Virus record (IMG/VR): IMGVR_UViG_3300048837_000652
Span: 1-39,668 of that record
Origin: a virus
DNA length: 39,668 nt
Reading direction: 5' to 3' (one strand)
The notes under the pieces are model-generated. The model saw only the letters and a list, made by a program, of their open reading frames with translations. It ran no database searches and was not told the origin of the DNA. Shown in pieces: positions 1-7,604 of this stretch. The translations under genes and the position numbers were made by a program. The stretch's first letter is position 1, and each line of letters starts with the position of its first letter.

Positions 1-127
1 GGGCGTACGCCCAGGTCGATGCGATCGGCGTCGGGGCCGGTGTCGTCGCCCGGCTGCGGGAACTCAAGGCGGACGCTCGGGCGTTCGTGGCGGGGGCCAA
101 GGCGCAGGGCAAGGACTCGTCCGGGGA
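1..127. repeat. Terminal direct repeat, left copy
   Basis: Bases 1-127 are identical to 39542-39668. An exact repeat of this length at both ends of a contig is what an assembler leaves when it closes a circular (or circularly permuted) molecule, and 127 is a common largest k-mer size. The large terminase reads through the junction without a break, which supports joining the ends. Confidence 0.97.
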
Positions 128-455
128 ACTCGAGTTTGTCAACCGGCGAGCCGAGGCTTGGTGGGGGATGCGCGAGCGGCTGGACCCCGGCAACGGGTCG
201 GCCGTCTGTCTGCCGCCGGACAGCGTGCTGCCGGGCGATGGGGACGCCTCGCTCGTCGGGGAGCTTGCCGCCCCACGCTGGCGGACGACGAGCGCCGGGA
301 AGGTGGCCATTGAAGAGAAGGCAGAGATCAGGAAACGGCTCGGACGGTCGACGGACCTCGCGGACGCAGTAGTGCAGGCGTTCGTGCGGGAAGGCCACGG
401 CCCAGCCGCAGCATCCGCCGTCCGCGTATCACGCGGGGCGGGACGAGGTTTCTGA
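1..455 (+). CDS. terL: Terminase large subunit, C-terminal part (continues from window end)
   Basis: This is the C-terminal portion of the packaging ATPase-nuclease, which pumps DNA into the prohead and cuts it. The frame runs in from the gene starting at 38503 across the circular junction, giving about 497 residues in total. The part here begins in the RNase H-like nuclease domain and continues through GELEFVNRRAEAWW, a stretch that resembles the late nuclease region of large terminases, followed by a charged tail. The stop TGA (453-455) overlaps the ATG of the next gene. The apparent truncation at base 1 is only the window edge. Confidence 0.9.
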   Translation, partial: AYAQVDAIGVGAGVVARLRELKADARAFVAGAKAQGKDSSGELEFVNRRAEAWWGMRERLDPGNGSAVCLPPDSVLPGDGDASLVGELAAPRWRTTSAGKVAIEEKAEIRKRLGRSTDLADAVVQAFVREGHGPAAASAVRVSRGAGRGF

Positions 456-718
456 TGGCGACCACCCGCTGCCCCCGCTGCGGGAAGCCGGTGGCCAGGG
501 TCAAGGGACGCCGTGTCATGCGCCACGTCCCCGAGCTCGATGAGGACCCATGCATCGAGCGGCGCGTCCACCTCACGCTCTTCGTCTGCCCGGCTCCGGC
601 CGGGTGCGGGCTGCGGTTCCTCGTCCCCGTCGTGGAGATCGCGCTGCCGGCCGAGGTGACCGAACTGCGCTACCTCGCGCCCGACGAAAGGATGTCCCGG
701 CGGGACAGGCGTAGATAG
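455..718 (+). CDS. Small zinc-ribbon protein
   Basis: An 87-residue protein of unknown function between large terminase and portal. It opens with CPRCGK (Cys6, Cys9) and has a second cysteine set at Cys33, Cys45 and Cys51 (CPAPAGC), so a structural zinc ribbon is likely. The tail is basic (RRDRRR). Its start overlaps the terminase stop (TGATG), so translation is probably coupled. A small accessory protein at this place could help packaging or bind nucleic acid, but nothing in the sequence shows that directly. Confidence 0.75.
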   Translation: MATTRCPRCGKPVARVKGRRVMRHVPELDEDPCIERRVHLTLFVCPAPAGCGLRFLVPVVEIALPAEVTELRYLAPDERMSRRDRRR

Positions 719-720
719 CT

Positions 721-742
721 AATCGGACCTCGCGCTCCGATT
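721..742 (+). other. Small hairpin before portal gene
   Basis: AATCGGA and TCCGATT form a perfect 7-bp stem around an 8-base loop, directly after the stop at 718 and just before the portal start at 753. There is no T-run, so a classical terminator is unlikely. It may mark an RNA processing site or modulate portal translation, since the portal start has no clear Shine-Dalgarno sequence. Confidence 0.4.
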
Positions 743-752
743 CTGGCGATGG

Positions 753-2285
753 ATGGGAACGTCCATTTTCGCCAGTCGCCTCCGTGCCGCGCTCGACGCG
801 CTCTCGGGGCGTCTCATCACCCCGTCCCGCCCCGACTTCCGCCCGAGGACATCGGTCGCCGCCATCACCGCAGCGCAGATCACCTCGGCTCTGTCGCAGG
901 CGGACAACGGAGACCTCCGACAGATCGCCGCCGTCTACGACCTGATCCCGGCGACGGACTCGCACGTTCGCGGCGTCCGGCGGCAACTCATCGCGGGCGT
1001 CCAGTCGCTGCCGGCCGAGGTTATCCCGGTCGACGAGACGCCCGAGGCGCTCCGCGTTGCGGAATACGTGCGCAAGGCTGTCGACTCCCCCGACGCAGGC
1101 ATCCGCGACGCCATCGGCGGGATCGTCGAGGGCGACCTCCGCGGCGCCTCGCTCGTCGAGATAATCTGGAACGACTCGGCCTCGGCCGCGCGGCGATGGG
1201 TCGGGTTCCGGACAGTCCCGCAGCAGCGGCTCCGGTACGACGCGGAGACCGGGGCGCTGCGGGTCGCGCTCGACCCGAACGACAGCAAGGGCCTGCCGCT
1301 GACAGACTTCCCAGGCAAGTTCCTCGTCACCGTCGTCGACCGCGACGTCCCGACGTTCTCGCTTCGCGGCGTCTTCCGCTCGATCCTTGGCGACTGGTTC
1401 GGGCGGCTGAACGTCGGGCAGTGGGAGCAGCAGGCGATCGAGCGGTTCGGGATGCCGGTCCCCGTCGGCAAGTACGGCCGCGAGCAGGATCGGCAAGTCC
1501 TCGAGTCCGCTTTCGCTGATTTCGGATCGGCCGGCTCGCTCGTCGTCTCTGAGGGAACGAGCGTCGAGTTCGCGTCGACATCCGTGCCGACGAACGGGGA
1601 GCTCGTCCACGAGACGTACTTGGAGAAGTCAGCACAGCGGATCTCGGTCGCGCTACTCGGCTCGCAGCAGACGGCGACCGTCGGGACGGACCAGGGCAGC
1701 AAGGTGAGCGCGGCGGTGCACGAGATGGTCCGGCGCGACGTGTTGTATGGACTCTGGCAGTTGATCTCGGAGGTCATCCGCCGCGACCTGTTCGTGCCGT
1801 TCGTCCGGATGAACCTCGGCGAGTCGTTCGTCAAGTACACGCCGCAGTACGTCCCGCAGTTCGACGACGCGGTGGACATGGCGACGACGGCGGCGGCGCT
1901 CCTGACGATCACGCGCGACCTCGGCCTGACGGTCGGGGAAGGCTACGCCCGCGAACTCCTGTCGGTCCCGGCTCCCGCGGAAGGGGAGGCGATTCTCGCT
2001 CCAGCACCGGCCGCACCCGCCCCTAACCCGTTTGCGTCGTTCGGGGCACAGCGCGCCGCTCGGGAAGAGCCTCCGAAACCGGCCTCTCCTCCGCGGGACG
2101 CCGGGGCCGAGATCACTGATCCGATCGCCGCGCTGCTCGACGAGGCGGGCGACCTCGAGTCATTCGCTGCCGCGCTCGACAAGCTCGGGGAGCCGGACGT
2201 GCCGGTGCTGACCGACAAGCTCGGGGCGGCGCTGGCGGATGCGTACCTCGGCGGGCGGGCCGGGGTGCGGGAGGCGAGGAAGTGA
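753..2285 (+). CDS. Portal protein, Mu gp29-like (DUF935 family)
   Basis: The 510-residue portal forms the dodecameric ring at the capsid vertex through which DNA enters and leaves. The length is close to Mu gp29. Family-like features include the stretch ALLGSQQTATVGTDQGS near residue 300, the counterpart of the LLGQTLT-type segment of DUF935 portals, followed by an HEMVRRD helix. The C-terminal 100 residues are rich in Pro and Ala and look flexible. ATG 753 was chosen because an overlapping ATG at 749 is out of frame. The stop overlaps the next gene by 4 bases (GTGAAG). The position after the large terminase fits a Mu-type head module. Confidence 0.9.
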   Translation: MGTSIFASRLRAALDALSGRLITPSRPDFRPRTSVAAITAAQITSALSQADNGDLRQIAAVYDLIPATDSHVRGVRRQLIAGVQSLPAEVIPVDETPEALRVAEYVRKAVDSPDAGIRDAIGGIVEGDLRGASLVEIIWNDSASAARRWVGFRTVPQQRLRYDAETGALRVALDPNDSKGLPLTDFPGKFLVTVVDRDVPTFSLRGVFRSILGDWFGRLNVGQWEQQAIERFGMPVPVGKYGREQDRQVLESAFADFGSAGSLVVSEGTSVEFASTSVPTNGELVHETYLEKSAQRISVALLGSQQTATVGTDQGSKVSAAVHEMVRRDVLYGLWQLISEVIRRDLFVPFVRMNLGESFVKYTPQYVPQFDDAVDMATTAAALLTITRDLGLTVGEGYARELLSVPAPAEGEAILAPAPAAPAPNPFASFGAQRAAREEPPKPASPPRDAGAEITDPIAALLDEAGDLESFAAALDKLGEPDVPVLTDKLGAALADAYLGGRAGVREARK

Positions 2286-3388
2286 AGCAGACCGACCTCT
2301 TCCCGACCAAGGCGATGGCGCTCTCCGATCCAGCGTGGGCTGCGATCGAGCCGAAGCGCGAGCTTGTCTTCCCCGTCGGCGAGCCTGCCGGTAACGATGA
2401 TCGCCGCTGGCGGTTCACGCCGGAGGATCTCGCAGCCGTAGCCGCTGACTTCGCCGGGCGGACCGAGCCGGCGCCCGTGCTCTACCGACACGGTGACGAC
2501 CCGGCGCGCGGCGGGATGGCGGCGGGATGGATCGACGGCGTGGACCTCGCGCCGGACGGGCTCTACGCGCTCATCCGCTACACGGAGCGGGCGCTGTCGG
2601 AGATCAAGGACGGGGCCTGGGGCTTCCGCTCGCCCGGCTTCGATGCGGAGCAGGACGAGGAGGGCTATTGGCGTCCGCGCCGGCTCTCCGAGGTGTCGCT
2701 CGTGAACGACCCGGCTATCGGCGGGATGCCTGCGTTGCAGGCGAAGCGACTCGAAACCGCGCCCGAGGGCGCACTAACCGCCGCGACCAACGGCGAACAG
2801 GAGGAACGCACCATGGGTGACTCCCAGACCGTCACCGCGGCGAAGAAGCAGTCGGCCGCATTCGACAAGCCGGGCATTCTCGCGCTGCTCCGCGAGACGT
2901 ACTCCATGCCCGAGGCCATCTCCGACGAGATGCTCGCCGAGATGCTGGCAAAGGCGCTCGCGGGGGCTCCCGAGCCGGAGATGGACCTCGAGAAGGAGGA
3001 CAAGCCGGCCGACCTCCCGAACCCGCTCGCCGAGGCCGCTGCCAGCGTCAAGCCGCGGATCGAGCTCGTGGAGGACGGGAGCGCCGAGAAGGCCGTCGCC
3101 GAAGCCGAGAAGGCCGGCAAGGTCACCGCCGCGATGCGGCCCGGCGCGCTGAAGTTCGCCTCTGCCGACCCGGCCGGGTTCGCGTCGTTCGTCGCGGCCT
3201 CGCCGGTCGTCGCCCCTGCCGCCGGGCAGATCGTCACGGCTGCGTCCGGCGACCGCACCGTCCAGAAGTTCACGACCGCCGATCTCGGCTCGCCCGAGAA
3301 GCGCGTCCAGATTTCGGCCGCTGCCCGCGCCGTCGCCGCGCGGGAGCACATCTCGATGGACGCCGCCTACGCGCGCGTCCTGGCGTGA
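2282..3388 (+). CDS. Mu-like prohead protease with C-terminal scaffold (I/Z type)
   Basis: A 368-residue head maturation protease fused to scaffold. Residues about 20-160 match the Mu gpI-like protease pattern: RWRFTPEDL, a GWIDGV segment, WGFRSPGF and the late SEVSLVNDPAIGGMPAL strand. After about residue 178 the chain becomes an acidic, Ala- and Glu-rich scaffold-type region. The protease would process scaffold and capsid during prohead maturation. Translation starts at GTG 2282 inside the portal stop. An in-frame internal start at 2813 with a strong ribosome site very likely also produces the scaffold alone, as in phage Mu genes I and Z. Confidence 0.88.
   Translation: MKQTDLFPTKAMALSDPAWAAIEPKRELVFPVGEPAGNDDRRWRFTPEDLAAVAADFAGRTEPAPVLYRHGDDPARGGMAAGWIDGVDLAPDGLYALIRYTERALSEIKDGAWGFRSPGFDAEQDEEGYWRPRRLSEVSLVNDPAIGGMPALQAKRLETAPEGALTAATNGEQEERTMGDSQTVTAAKKQSAAFDKPGILALLRETYSMPEAISDEMLAEMLAKALAGAPEPEMDLEKEDKPADLPNPLAEAAASVKPRIELVEDGSAEKAVAEAEKAGKVTAAMRPGALKFASADPAGFASFVAASPVVAPAAGQIVTAASGDRTVQKFTTADLGSPEKRVQISAAARAVAAREHISMDAAYARVLA
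2799..2815 (+). promoter_or_regulatory. Internal ribosome binding site for scaffold
   Basis: AGGAGG at 2799-2804, then 8 bases, then ATG at 2813, lies inside the protease reading frame exactly at the protease/scaffold boundary. It decides the start of the nested scaffold. Confidence 0.75.
2813..3388 (+). CDS. Nested in-frame scaffold protein (Z-like)
   Basis: ATG 2813 is in frame with the protease gene and is preceded by AGGAGG (2799-2804) at 8-base spacing, one of the best ribosome sites in the window. It would yield a 191-residue protein beginning MGDSQTV that consists of the helical, acidic scaffold region only. In phage Mu the scaffold Z is made from an internal start in protease gene I, so the arrangement matches a known design. 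The nested product is inferred from the initiation signal and the domain boundary, not from measurement. Confidence 0.75.
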   Translation: MGDSQTVTAAKKQSAAFDKPGILALLRETYSMPEAISDEMLAEMLAKALAGAPEPEMDLEKEDKPADLPNPLAEAAASVKPRIELVEDGSAEKAVAEAEKAGKVTAAMRPGALKFASADPAGFASFVAASPVVAPAAGQIVTAASGDRTVQKFTTADLGSPEKRVQISAAARAVAAREHISMDAAYARVLA

Positions 3389-3397
3389 GGTAAGCGA

Positions 3398-3982
3398 ATG
3401 GCGCTCTACAACAAGCCCGGAACTTCCATCTCGATCGCTGCCTCCGCGGCGATCACCGCGAACAAGCTCGTCACGCTCGCGGGCGCGCTTCCTGCGACGC
3501 CGGCCGACGCGCTTGGGGTCGTCCAGTGCGCCGCGGCGAGCGGCGACATGATGACCGTCATTCTCGATGGGGTCGTTCCGATCACGGCGGGCGGGACCGG
3601 AGTCACGGCCGGCGCGGCCGTCGAGGCGCTCGCCGCCGGCACCGTGCAGGACTACTCGTCCGGCACCGTCGTCGGAAGGGCGCTGACCACGGCGGCGGCT
3701 GGCGCCGATGCGTCCGTCCTCCTCAACCCCGCCGCGCGCAACCCCGGCGCGACCATCGCCGGCTATTTCGTCGAGACGGGGAAGGCGGTTCTCGTCGAGG
3801 GGACGGTCACCGTCACCGTGGCCGACATCGCGTCGACCGACCGCGTCTTCCTGACCCGGCAGGTCACCGGCGGCACGGTCGGTAACCTGACCGTCGGGAC
3901 GATCACGGCGGACACGTCGTTCGTCATCACGTCCGACAGCGCGACCGAGACCTCGACGATTTCGTGGGCCATCGTGAGGTAA
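3398..3982 (+). CDS. Capsid decoration (cement) protein, DUF2190-like
   Basis: A 194-residue protein just before the major capsid gene. Residues 1-115 show the low-complexity beta pattern of DUF2190-type capsid cement proteins (N-terminal YNKPGTSISI, a GALGVVQ-like turn, a GIVPITAGGTGVTAG-like stretch). From about residue 130 there is a separate beta-rich domain (VLVEGTVTVTVADI ... TISWAIVR) of a kind also seen on the ends of phage fibre and head proteins. It probably binds the outside of the capsid shell and stabilises it. GAGGTAAG lies upstream of the ATG. Family assignment is by pattern only. Confidence 0.72.
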   Translation: MALYNKPGTSISIAASAAITANKLVTLAGALPATPADALGVVQCAAASGDMMTVILDGVVPITAGGTGVTAGAAVEALAAGTVQDYSSGTVVGRALTTAAAGADASVLLNPAARNPGATIAGYFVETGKAVLVEGTVTVTVADIASTDRVFLTRQVTGGTVGNLTVGTITADTSFVITSDSATETSTISWAIVR

Positions 3983-3988
3983 CAAGAG

Positions 3989-4945
3989 ATGAGCAGCAAC
4001 TTCGGACACACCTCCGTCGCTCCCGACCCGATCCTGACTGACTTCGCCGTCCAGTACGGGGCCGGTGGCGGCTTCATCGCCGACAAGGTCGCGCCGATCG
4101 TCATGATGGCCGACCCCAACTTCAAGATCCCGACGTACAAGAACGCGGCGATCAACGACGACATCGTCGCGGCCATCGGCCCGCGCGATTCGGCGAACGA
4201 GATCAGCCGATACGCGCCGACCTTCGCCGCGTCCGCCTCGAAGCGGTACGCGCTGAAGCACGGCATCACGCGCGAGGTCAAGCTCGCCGCGCCGATGAGT
4301 CCGCTCGGGAACGAGCAGGCCACCGTCGAGGAACTGACCGGGAAGCTCCGGCTCGGCGCCGAGAAGCGAATCAAGACGCTCCTCGACGCGGCCGGGACCG
4401 CCGCCAGCGCCCCGTCGGTCAAGTGGGACGCGACGAGCGGGACGATCGTCATCGAGAAGGCGTTCGACAACGCACGCGAGGCGTTCGTCAAGCTCTGCGG
4501 GTTCGAGGCGAACGCCGTCGTGATCCCGTCGGAAGTCGCCAAAGCGATGAAGAGGGACACGACCATCCGCGACCTCCGCAAGTACACGGACCCGTCTCTC
4601 GTCGTCAACGGCGATCTCCCCGAGCGCCTCTGGGGGCTCGAGGTCATCATCCCCGGCGCGCTCAACAACACGGCCGCTCCCGGACTGACGCAGAGCATCT
4701 CGCGCGTCTGGTCCACCGACACGGTCTACCTCCTCCACCTCAACCCGTCCATCAGCGGCAACGGCGCTGCGATGACCGCCGCCGCGCAGTTCCGTTACGC
4801 GAACTGGGGATCGGCATTCCAGTCGTACATCTGGGACGACCCGGACCTCTCGGTCAAGGTCACTTGGGTTGCCGTCGAGGTCCACCAGGTCGAAGCGCTC
4901 GTCTGCGGAGACGCCGTCTACCGCATCCCCGACGTCCTCACCTAA
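3989..4945 (+). CDS. Major capsid protein
   Basis: A 318-residue protein, assigned as the main shell subunit by its length, its position after protease/scaffold and decoration genes, and its sequence. The early segment FIADKVAPIVMMADPNFKIPTY, an arginine-rich middle with the motif YALKHGITREVK, and a C-terminal beta region (FQSYIWDDPDLSVKVTW) fit HK97-fold capsid proteins of Mu-like and related siphophages. It follows the decoration gene by 6 bases and is followed by a strong hairpin, so its transcript probably ends or is processed there. The exact capsid family is not certain. Confidence 0.85.
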   Translation: MSSNFGHTSVAPDPILTDFAVQYGAGGGFIADKVAPIVMMADPNFKIPTYKNAAINDDIVAAIGPRDSANEISRYAPTFAASASKRYALKHGITREVKLAAPMSPLGNEQATVEELTGKLRLGAEKRIKTLLDAAGTAASAPSVKWDATSGTIVIEKAFDNAREAFVKLCGFEANAVVIPSEVAKAMKRDTTIRDLRKYTDPSLVVNGDLPERLWGLEVIIPGALNNTAAPGLTQSISRVWSTDTVYLLHLNPSISGNGAAMTAAAQFRYANWGSAFQSYIWDDPDLSVKVTWVAVEVHQVEALVCGDAVYRIPDVLT

Positions 4946-4955
4946 ATCCGCCACC

Positions 4956-4982
4956 GCCCGGGGGAGTGACCCTCCCCCGGGC
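4956..4982 (+). terminator. Strong hairpin after major capsid gene
   Basis: GCCCGGGGGAG (4956-4966) pairs perfectly with CTCCCCCGGGC (4972-4982) around a 5-base loop, an 11-bp all but one G:C stem. The following bases TTCAC are not a T-run, so it could be a partial terminator or an RNA stabiliser that keeps the abundant capsid message separate from the downstream genes. Confidence 0.7.
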
Positions 4983-4999
4983 TTCACATCGAGGGCAGC

Positions 5000-5347
5000 A
5001 TGAAGCGACTTCTCACGATCCTCGTCGCACTCCTCGTCGCGGGCTCGCTCTCGGCGGGAGTGACGACGATCCTCACTGGCGTCTCCGCGGCGTCCGGCAC
5101 GTCCGGCGTTGTCGACACCAGCGGCGCGCGGGTGCTCAACGTCCAGCTCTGCGGGACCGGATTCTCTGGGACCGTCTCGATCAAGCAGGGCGCGAAGGCA
5201 ACGACGCTCGTACAGACGAAGGCCGTAACGATGACGCTGAACTCGGATTGCACCGAGTATTACGCGCTCGTCCCGTCGGCATTCGTCGAGGTCTCGTACA
5301 CGCGCACGGCCGGCAGTCTCACGGCGTACCTGGAGTACGAGCAGTGA
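5000..5347 (+). CDS. Small exported protein with signal peptide
   Basis: A 115-residue protein with a clear Sec signal: MKRLL, a hydrophobic core of about 12 residues and a predicted cleavage after SLSA. The mature part is about 95 residues, beta-rich and Thr/Ser-rich with two cysteines (Cys51 and a later DCTEYY), which could form a disulfide outside the cytoplasm. No family is recognised. Its stop overlaps the GTG of the next gene, whose leader is very similar, so the two were probably duplicated or recruited together. A signal peptide is unusual for a gene beside the major capsid gene. Confidence 0.75.
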   Translation: MKRLLTILVALLVAGSLSAGVTTILTGVSAASGTSGVVDTSGARVLNVQLCGTGFSGTVSIKQGAKATTLVQTKAVTMTLNSDCTEYYALVPSAFVEVSYTRTAGSLTAYLEYEQ

Positions 5348-6996
5348 AGCGGCTCCTAGCTGCACTGCTCATCACGGTATGGCCCGCGTCGGCACAGCTT
5401 GCTGTGACGGGATCTCCGTGCAAAATGACTGACGGGACGTGCGGCGGTACGTACGCCCGCCTCCCCGCGCCCTCCGGCTGCACGACCGGCTCCATGGCTA
5501 CTTTCCTCGGCTCGCCGCTCGCGCTCGGGTGCGACGCGGGGCTCTCGTACAACGCGACGACCGACACGCTGACGACGGGCACGCTGGCGGCGCGGAACGT
5601 CGTGGTCACGGCGCTCCCGACGCCGGGCTCGATCACCGTCACGCCGACGCTCTCCCAGCTCGGCGGCATCACCGTCGTGGCGGGCGCGGCGCTGGCGGAC
5701 GGCGACGCGCTGTCGGTCGGGGACGGCACGGGAATCGTCCCGATCGAGTTCGACTTCGCGCCCGGCGACGGCACGACCGGCGGCGCGGTCCCGATCATCT
5801 TCGACGGCACGGAGACCGCCACGCAGATCCGCGACGCGGTGCGGGCGATCCTCGACGCTTCGGGCCGCGACTGGACGACCTCGGCGCAGGGTGCCGACGG
5901 GATCGGCCTCGTGCGCGCGACGCCGGGGGCGGCGGGCGGGGCGATCGCGGAGGACGTGACGGACGCCGGGTTCAGCGTCGCGGACTGGACGCCTCCGACC
6001 GCTGCGACGACCTACACGTACAGCTTGCAGGCGTGCGCGGCAGGTGGGGCGTGTACCGCCGCGGGCGCCGCGTCGAGCACGGCTGCGGGTGTGGCGACAC
6101 TGAGCGCCGCGCAGCTCAACCGGCTCTCGTGGTCCGCCGTCACGGGCGCCGCGTCGTACAAGATCCGCCGCGACGTGGGCGGCGCGACGCAGGGCGTGAT
6201 CTGGTCCGGGACCGCCCTGACCGTGGACGACACGGGGCTCGCGGGGGATTCGAGCGCGAAGCCGACGGTGGATGGGACGGGCAGAGTATCCGGCAGGGCG
6301 CTCGCGGCGACAGGGCTTACCAGTGGGCAAATCGCGGTCGCGGGCGATGGCGGGCTGCTCGGGGGGTCAACCGCGTTGCGGCTTGCCGGCACGAGCGCCT
6401 CTAACTGGACGTTCACCATCGCGGACTGGGTCGGTGTCTCAAGGTTCGCGCTCAGTTTCTTGCACCCAACGGCAAATATCTCTTGGTACTCGGGGTCAGC
6501 ATACGACATATCCATCAGCCGTGTCGGTGTGAACACGGTTGGAATAGGAACGAACCCGCAGGTCGCCACCGACGGGACGCTAAAGGGAGGGGCTTTCGCG
6601 GCCACTGGTAGCGGGGGCGCGGCGGCTACGCTAACGCAGTCGAGCGAGATCCTGTCACTCTCTACCGCCGAGACTACGACTGCGACGCTGACGTCGCTGC
6701 TTCCCGCGAACGCGCAGATCCTGTTCATCACGGGGCGCGTGACCACCGCGATCACGACGGCCGCAAGCTACACCGTGGCGCCGACCGGCGGCGCCGCGTG
6801 GGTTCTCTCGGGCACGGCGACAACGTCACTGACGGGCCTAGCAGCAGGCTCTACGTTCGTGCTCGTCCCTCCGTCCGGCGCGACCTACACGACCTCGACG
6901 GCGAACACGCTCACCGTCACGACGAACGCCAACCCCGGCGCTGGCGCAATCCGCCTCGTGCCCTTCTACGTGGCGATTACGCCACCGTCGAGTTGA
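5344..6996 (+). CDS. Exported fibre-like modular protein with signal peptide
   Basis: A 550-residue protein starting at GTG 5344, overlapping the previous stop. It begins MKRLLAALLITVWPASAQ, a Sec signal. The mature chain has a small Cys-containing head (CKMTDGTCGG), a repeat-like beta region resembling fibre necks, a fibronectin type III-like module near residues 215-300 (NRLSWSAVTGAASYKIRRD), and a C-terminal beta domain (SLSTAETTTATLTSLLPANA). These are typical surface or receptor-binding modules. The same frame stays open far upstream, but the leader and stop-start overlap fix the start. The TGA at 6994-6996 is followed in the same frame by an SGNH esterase, so this may be the front of a longer readthrough protein. 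Confidence 0.75.
   Translation: MKRLLAALLITVWPASAQLAVTGSPCKMTDGTCGGTYARLPAPSGCTTGSMATFLGSPLALGCDAGLSYNATTDTLTTGTLAARNVVVTALPTPGSITVTPTLSQLGGITVVAGAALADGDALSVGDGTGIVPIEFDFAPGDGTTGGAVPIIFDGTETATQIRDAVRAILDASGRDWTTSAQGADGIGLVRATPGAAGGAIAEDVTDAGFSVADWTPPTAATTYTYSLQACAAGGACTAAGAASSTAAGVATLSAAQLNRLSWSAVTGAASYKIRRDVGGATQGVIWSGTALTVDDTGLAGDSSAKPTVDGTGRVSGRALAATGLTSGQIAVAGDGGLLGGSTALRLAGTSASNWTFTIADWVGVSRFALSFLHPTANISWYSGSAYDISISRVGVNTVGIGTNPQVATDGTLKGGAFAATGSGGAAATLTQSSEILSLSTAETTTATLTSLLPANAQILFITGRVTTAITTAASYTVAPTGGAAWVLSGTATTSLTGLAAGSTFVLVPPSGATYTTSTANTLTVTTNANPGAGAIRLVPFYVAITPPSS
6970..6985 (+). other. Hairpin just before the TGA of the fibre gene
   Basis: GTGGCG and CGCCAC form a perfect 6-bp stem with an ATTA loop, ending 8 bases before the TGA at 6994. 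It lies in coding sequence. It may be chance, or it may affect ribosome passage at the stop codon that separates the fibre and esterase frames. Confidence 0.35.
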
Positions 6997-6999
6997 CTG

Positions 7000-7536
7000 G
7001 TGTCATTGGGTGATTCCAAAACCACCGTGGCATGGGCGTGGCCGTTACTCGTGAATCTCACGGTGGCCTCCCGTCTGCCATGGAGTCCCGCGAACGGAGG
7101 GGTTGGGGGGTCTACGGTCGCGAGCTATGCGCCCCTGCTCCAGTCGAAACTTGCGGAGTTCCCAACGGGTGAGCCTCCGGTCGTCAAGGTGCTCTGTAAC
7201 TGGGGCGTAAACGACATCAATTTCGGCCCCGTAGAGGCCACGTGGAAGGCCAACTACCTCGCAATCATCGATGGCGTATCTGCGAAGTGGCCGAACGCAA
7301 CGATGTACCTGACAAAGCCATGGCGGCGTGGGTACGCCGCACAGTGCGACACGCTGGCCGGCTGGATTGACGACATCGTCGCGGCACGCCCAGGGATCGC
7401 CACCGTTGGGGACGATGAGCGCATTTGGATGGAGGGCGGCGACGACGGGGCAACGATGACCTACGACGGCATCCACTACAGCGCGGCAGGGAACACCGAG
7501 AAGGCAGCACAAATGCTCACGGTGCTGGGCTACTGA
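7000..7536 (+). CDS. SGNH/GDSL-type esterase domain
   Basis: A 178-residue domain with all SGNH signature blocks: GDSK with nucleophile Ser6, a glycine of block II in GGVGGST (about 36), GVND (69-72) and the catalytic pair DGIH (Asp156, His159). Such enzymes remove acetyl or acyl groups, in phages usually from surface polysaccharide. The GTG at 7000 leaves only five residues before the nucleophile, too short for the usual first beta strand, and has no Shine-Dalgarno sequence. Two more codons (Leu, Val) and then the TGA at 6994 lie directly upstream in the same frame as the fibre gene. It is therefore probably the C-terminal domain of a fibre-esterase fusion, made by readthrough or broken by a stop mutation. 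Confidence 0.8.
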   Translation: MSLGDSKTTVAWAWPLLVNLTVASRLPWSPANGGVGGSTVASYAPLLQSKLAEFPTGEPPVVKVLCNWGVNDINFGPVEATWKANYLAIIDGVSAKWPNATMYLTKPWRRGYAAQCDTLAGWIDDIVAARPGIATVGDDERIWMEGGDDGATMTYDGIHYSAAGNTEKAAQMLTVLGY

Positions 7537-7540
7537 CATG

Positions 7541-7577
7541 AGGAGGACGGCCAATGCCAACCATCCGCCCTCCGTGA
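7541..7577 (+). other. Seven-codon mini-ORF with strong ribosome site
   Basis: AGGAGG (7541-7546) precedes ATG 7554 by 7 bases. The frame encodes MPTIRPP and stops at TGA 7575. The peptide ends Pro-Pro-stop, a combination known to slow termination, and a strong hairpin begins 2 bases later. This could be a regulatory leader peptide for the gene at 7630 or the remnant of a lost gene. Confidence 0.35.
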
Positions 7578-7579
7578 CT

Positions 7580-7604
7580 GCGACGCGGCGGGAGGCCGCC
7601 TCGC
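7580..7604 (+). terminator. Hairpin in intergenic gap
   Basis: GCGACGCGGC (7580-7589) and GCCGCCTCGC (7595-7604) pair as a 10-bp stem with one C-C mismatch and a 5-base loop. There is no T-run. It sits in the 93-base gap between the esterase and the next gene and may terminate or attenuate transcription. Confidence 0.5.

Noticed and set aside
2282-2330. QTDLF near the N-terminus of the protease as a clamp-binding motif
   Set aside because: A head protease has no reason to bind the clamp; it shows that such pentapeptides arise by chance and tempers the microprotein finding.
4423-5343. Upstream extension of the exported fibre-like protein to a 857-residue frame
   Set aside because: It lies inside the capsid gene and another gene in a different frame; the signal peptide and the GTGA overlap fix the start at 5344.
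2774-5365. 863-codon open frame on the minus strand over the head genes
   Set aside because: Arg/Asp/Gly-rich low-complexity translation typical of antisense shadows in high-G+C DNA; it runs across several well-supported + strand genes and has no domain.
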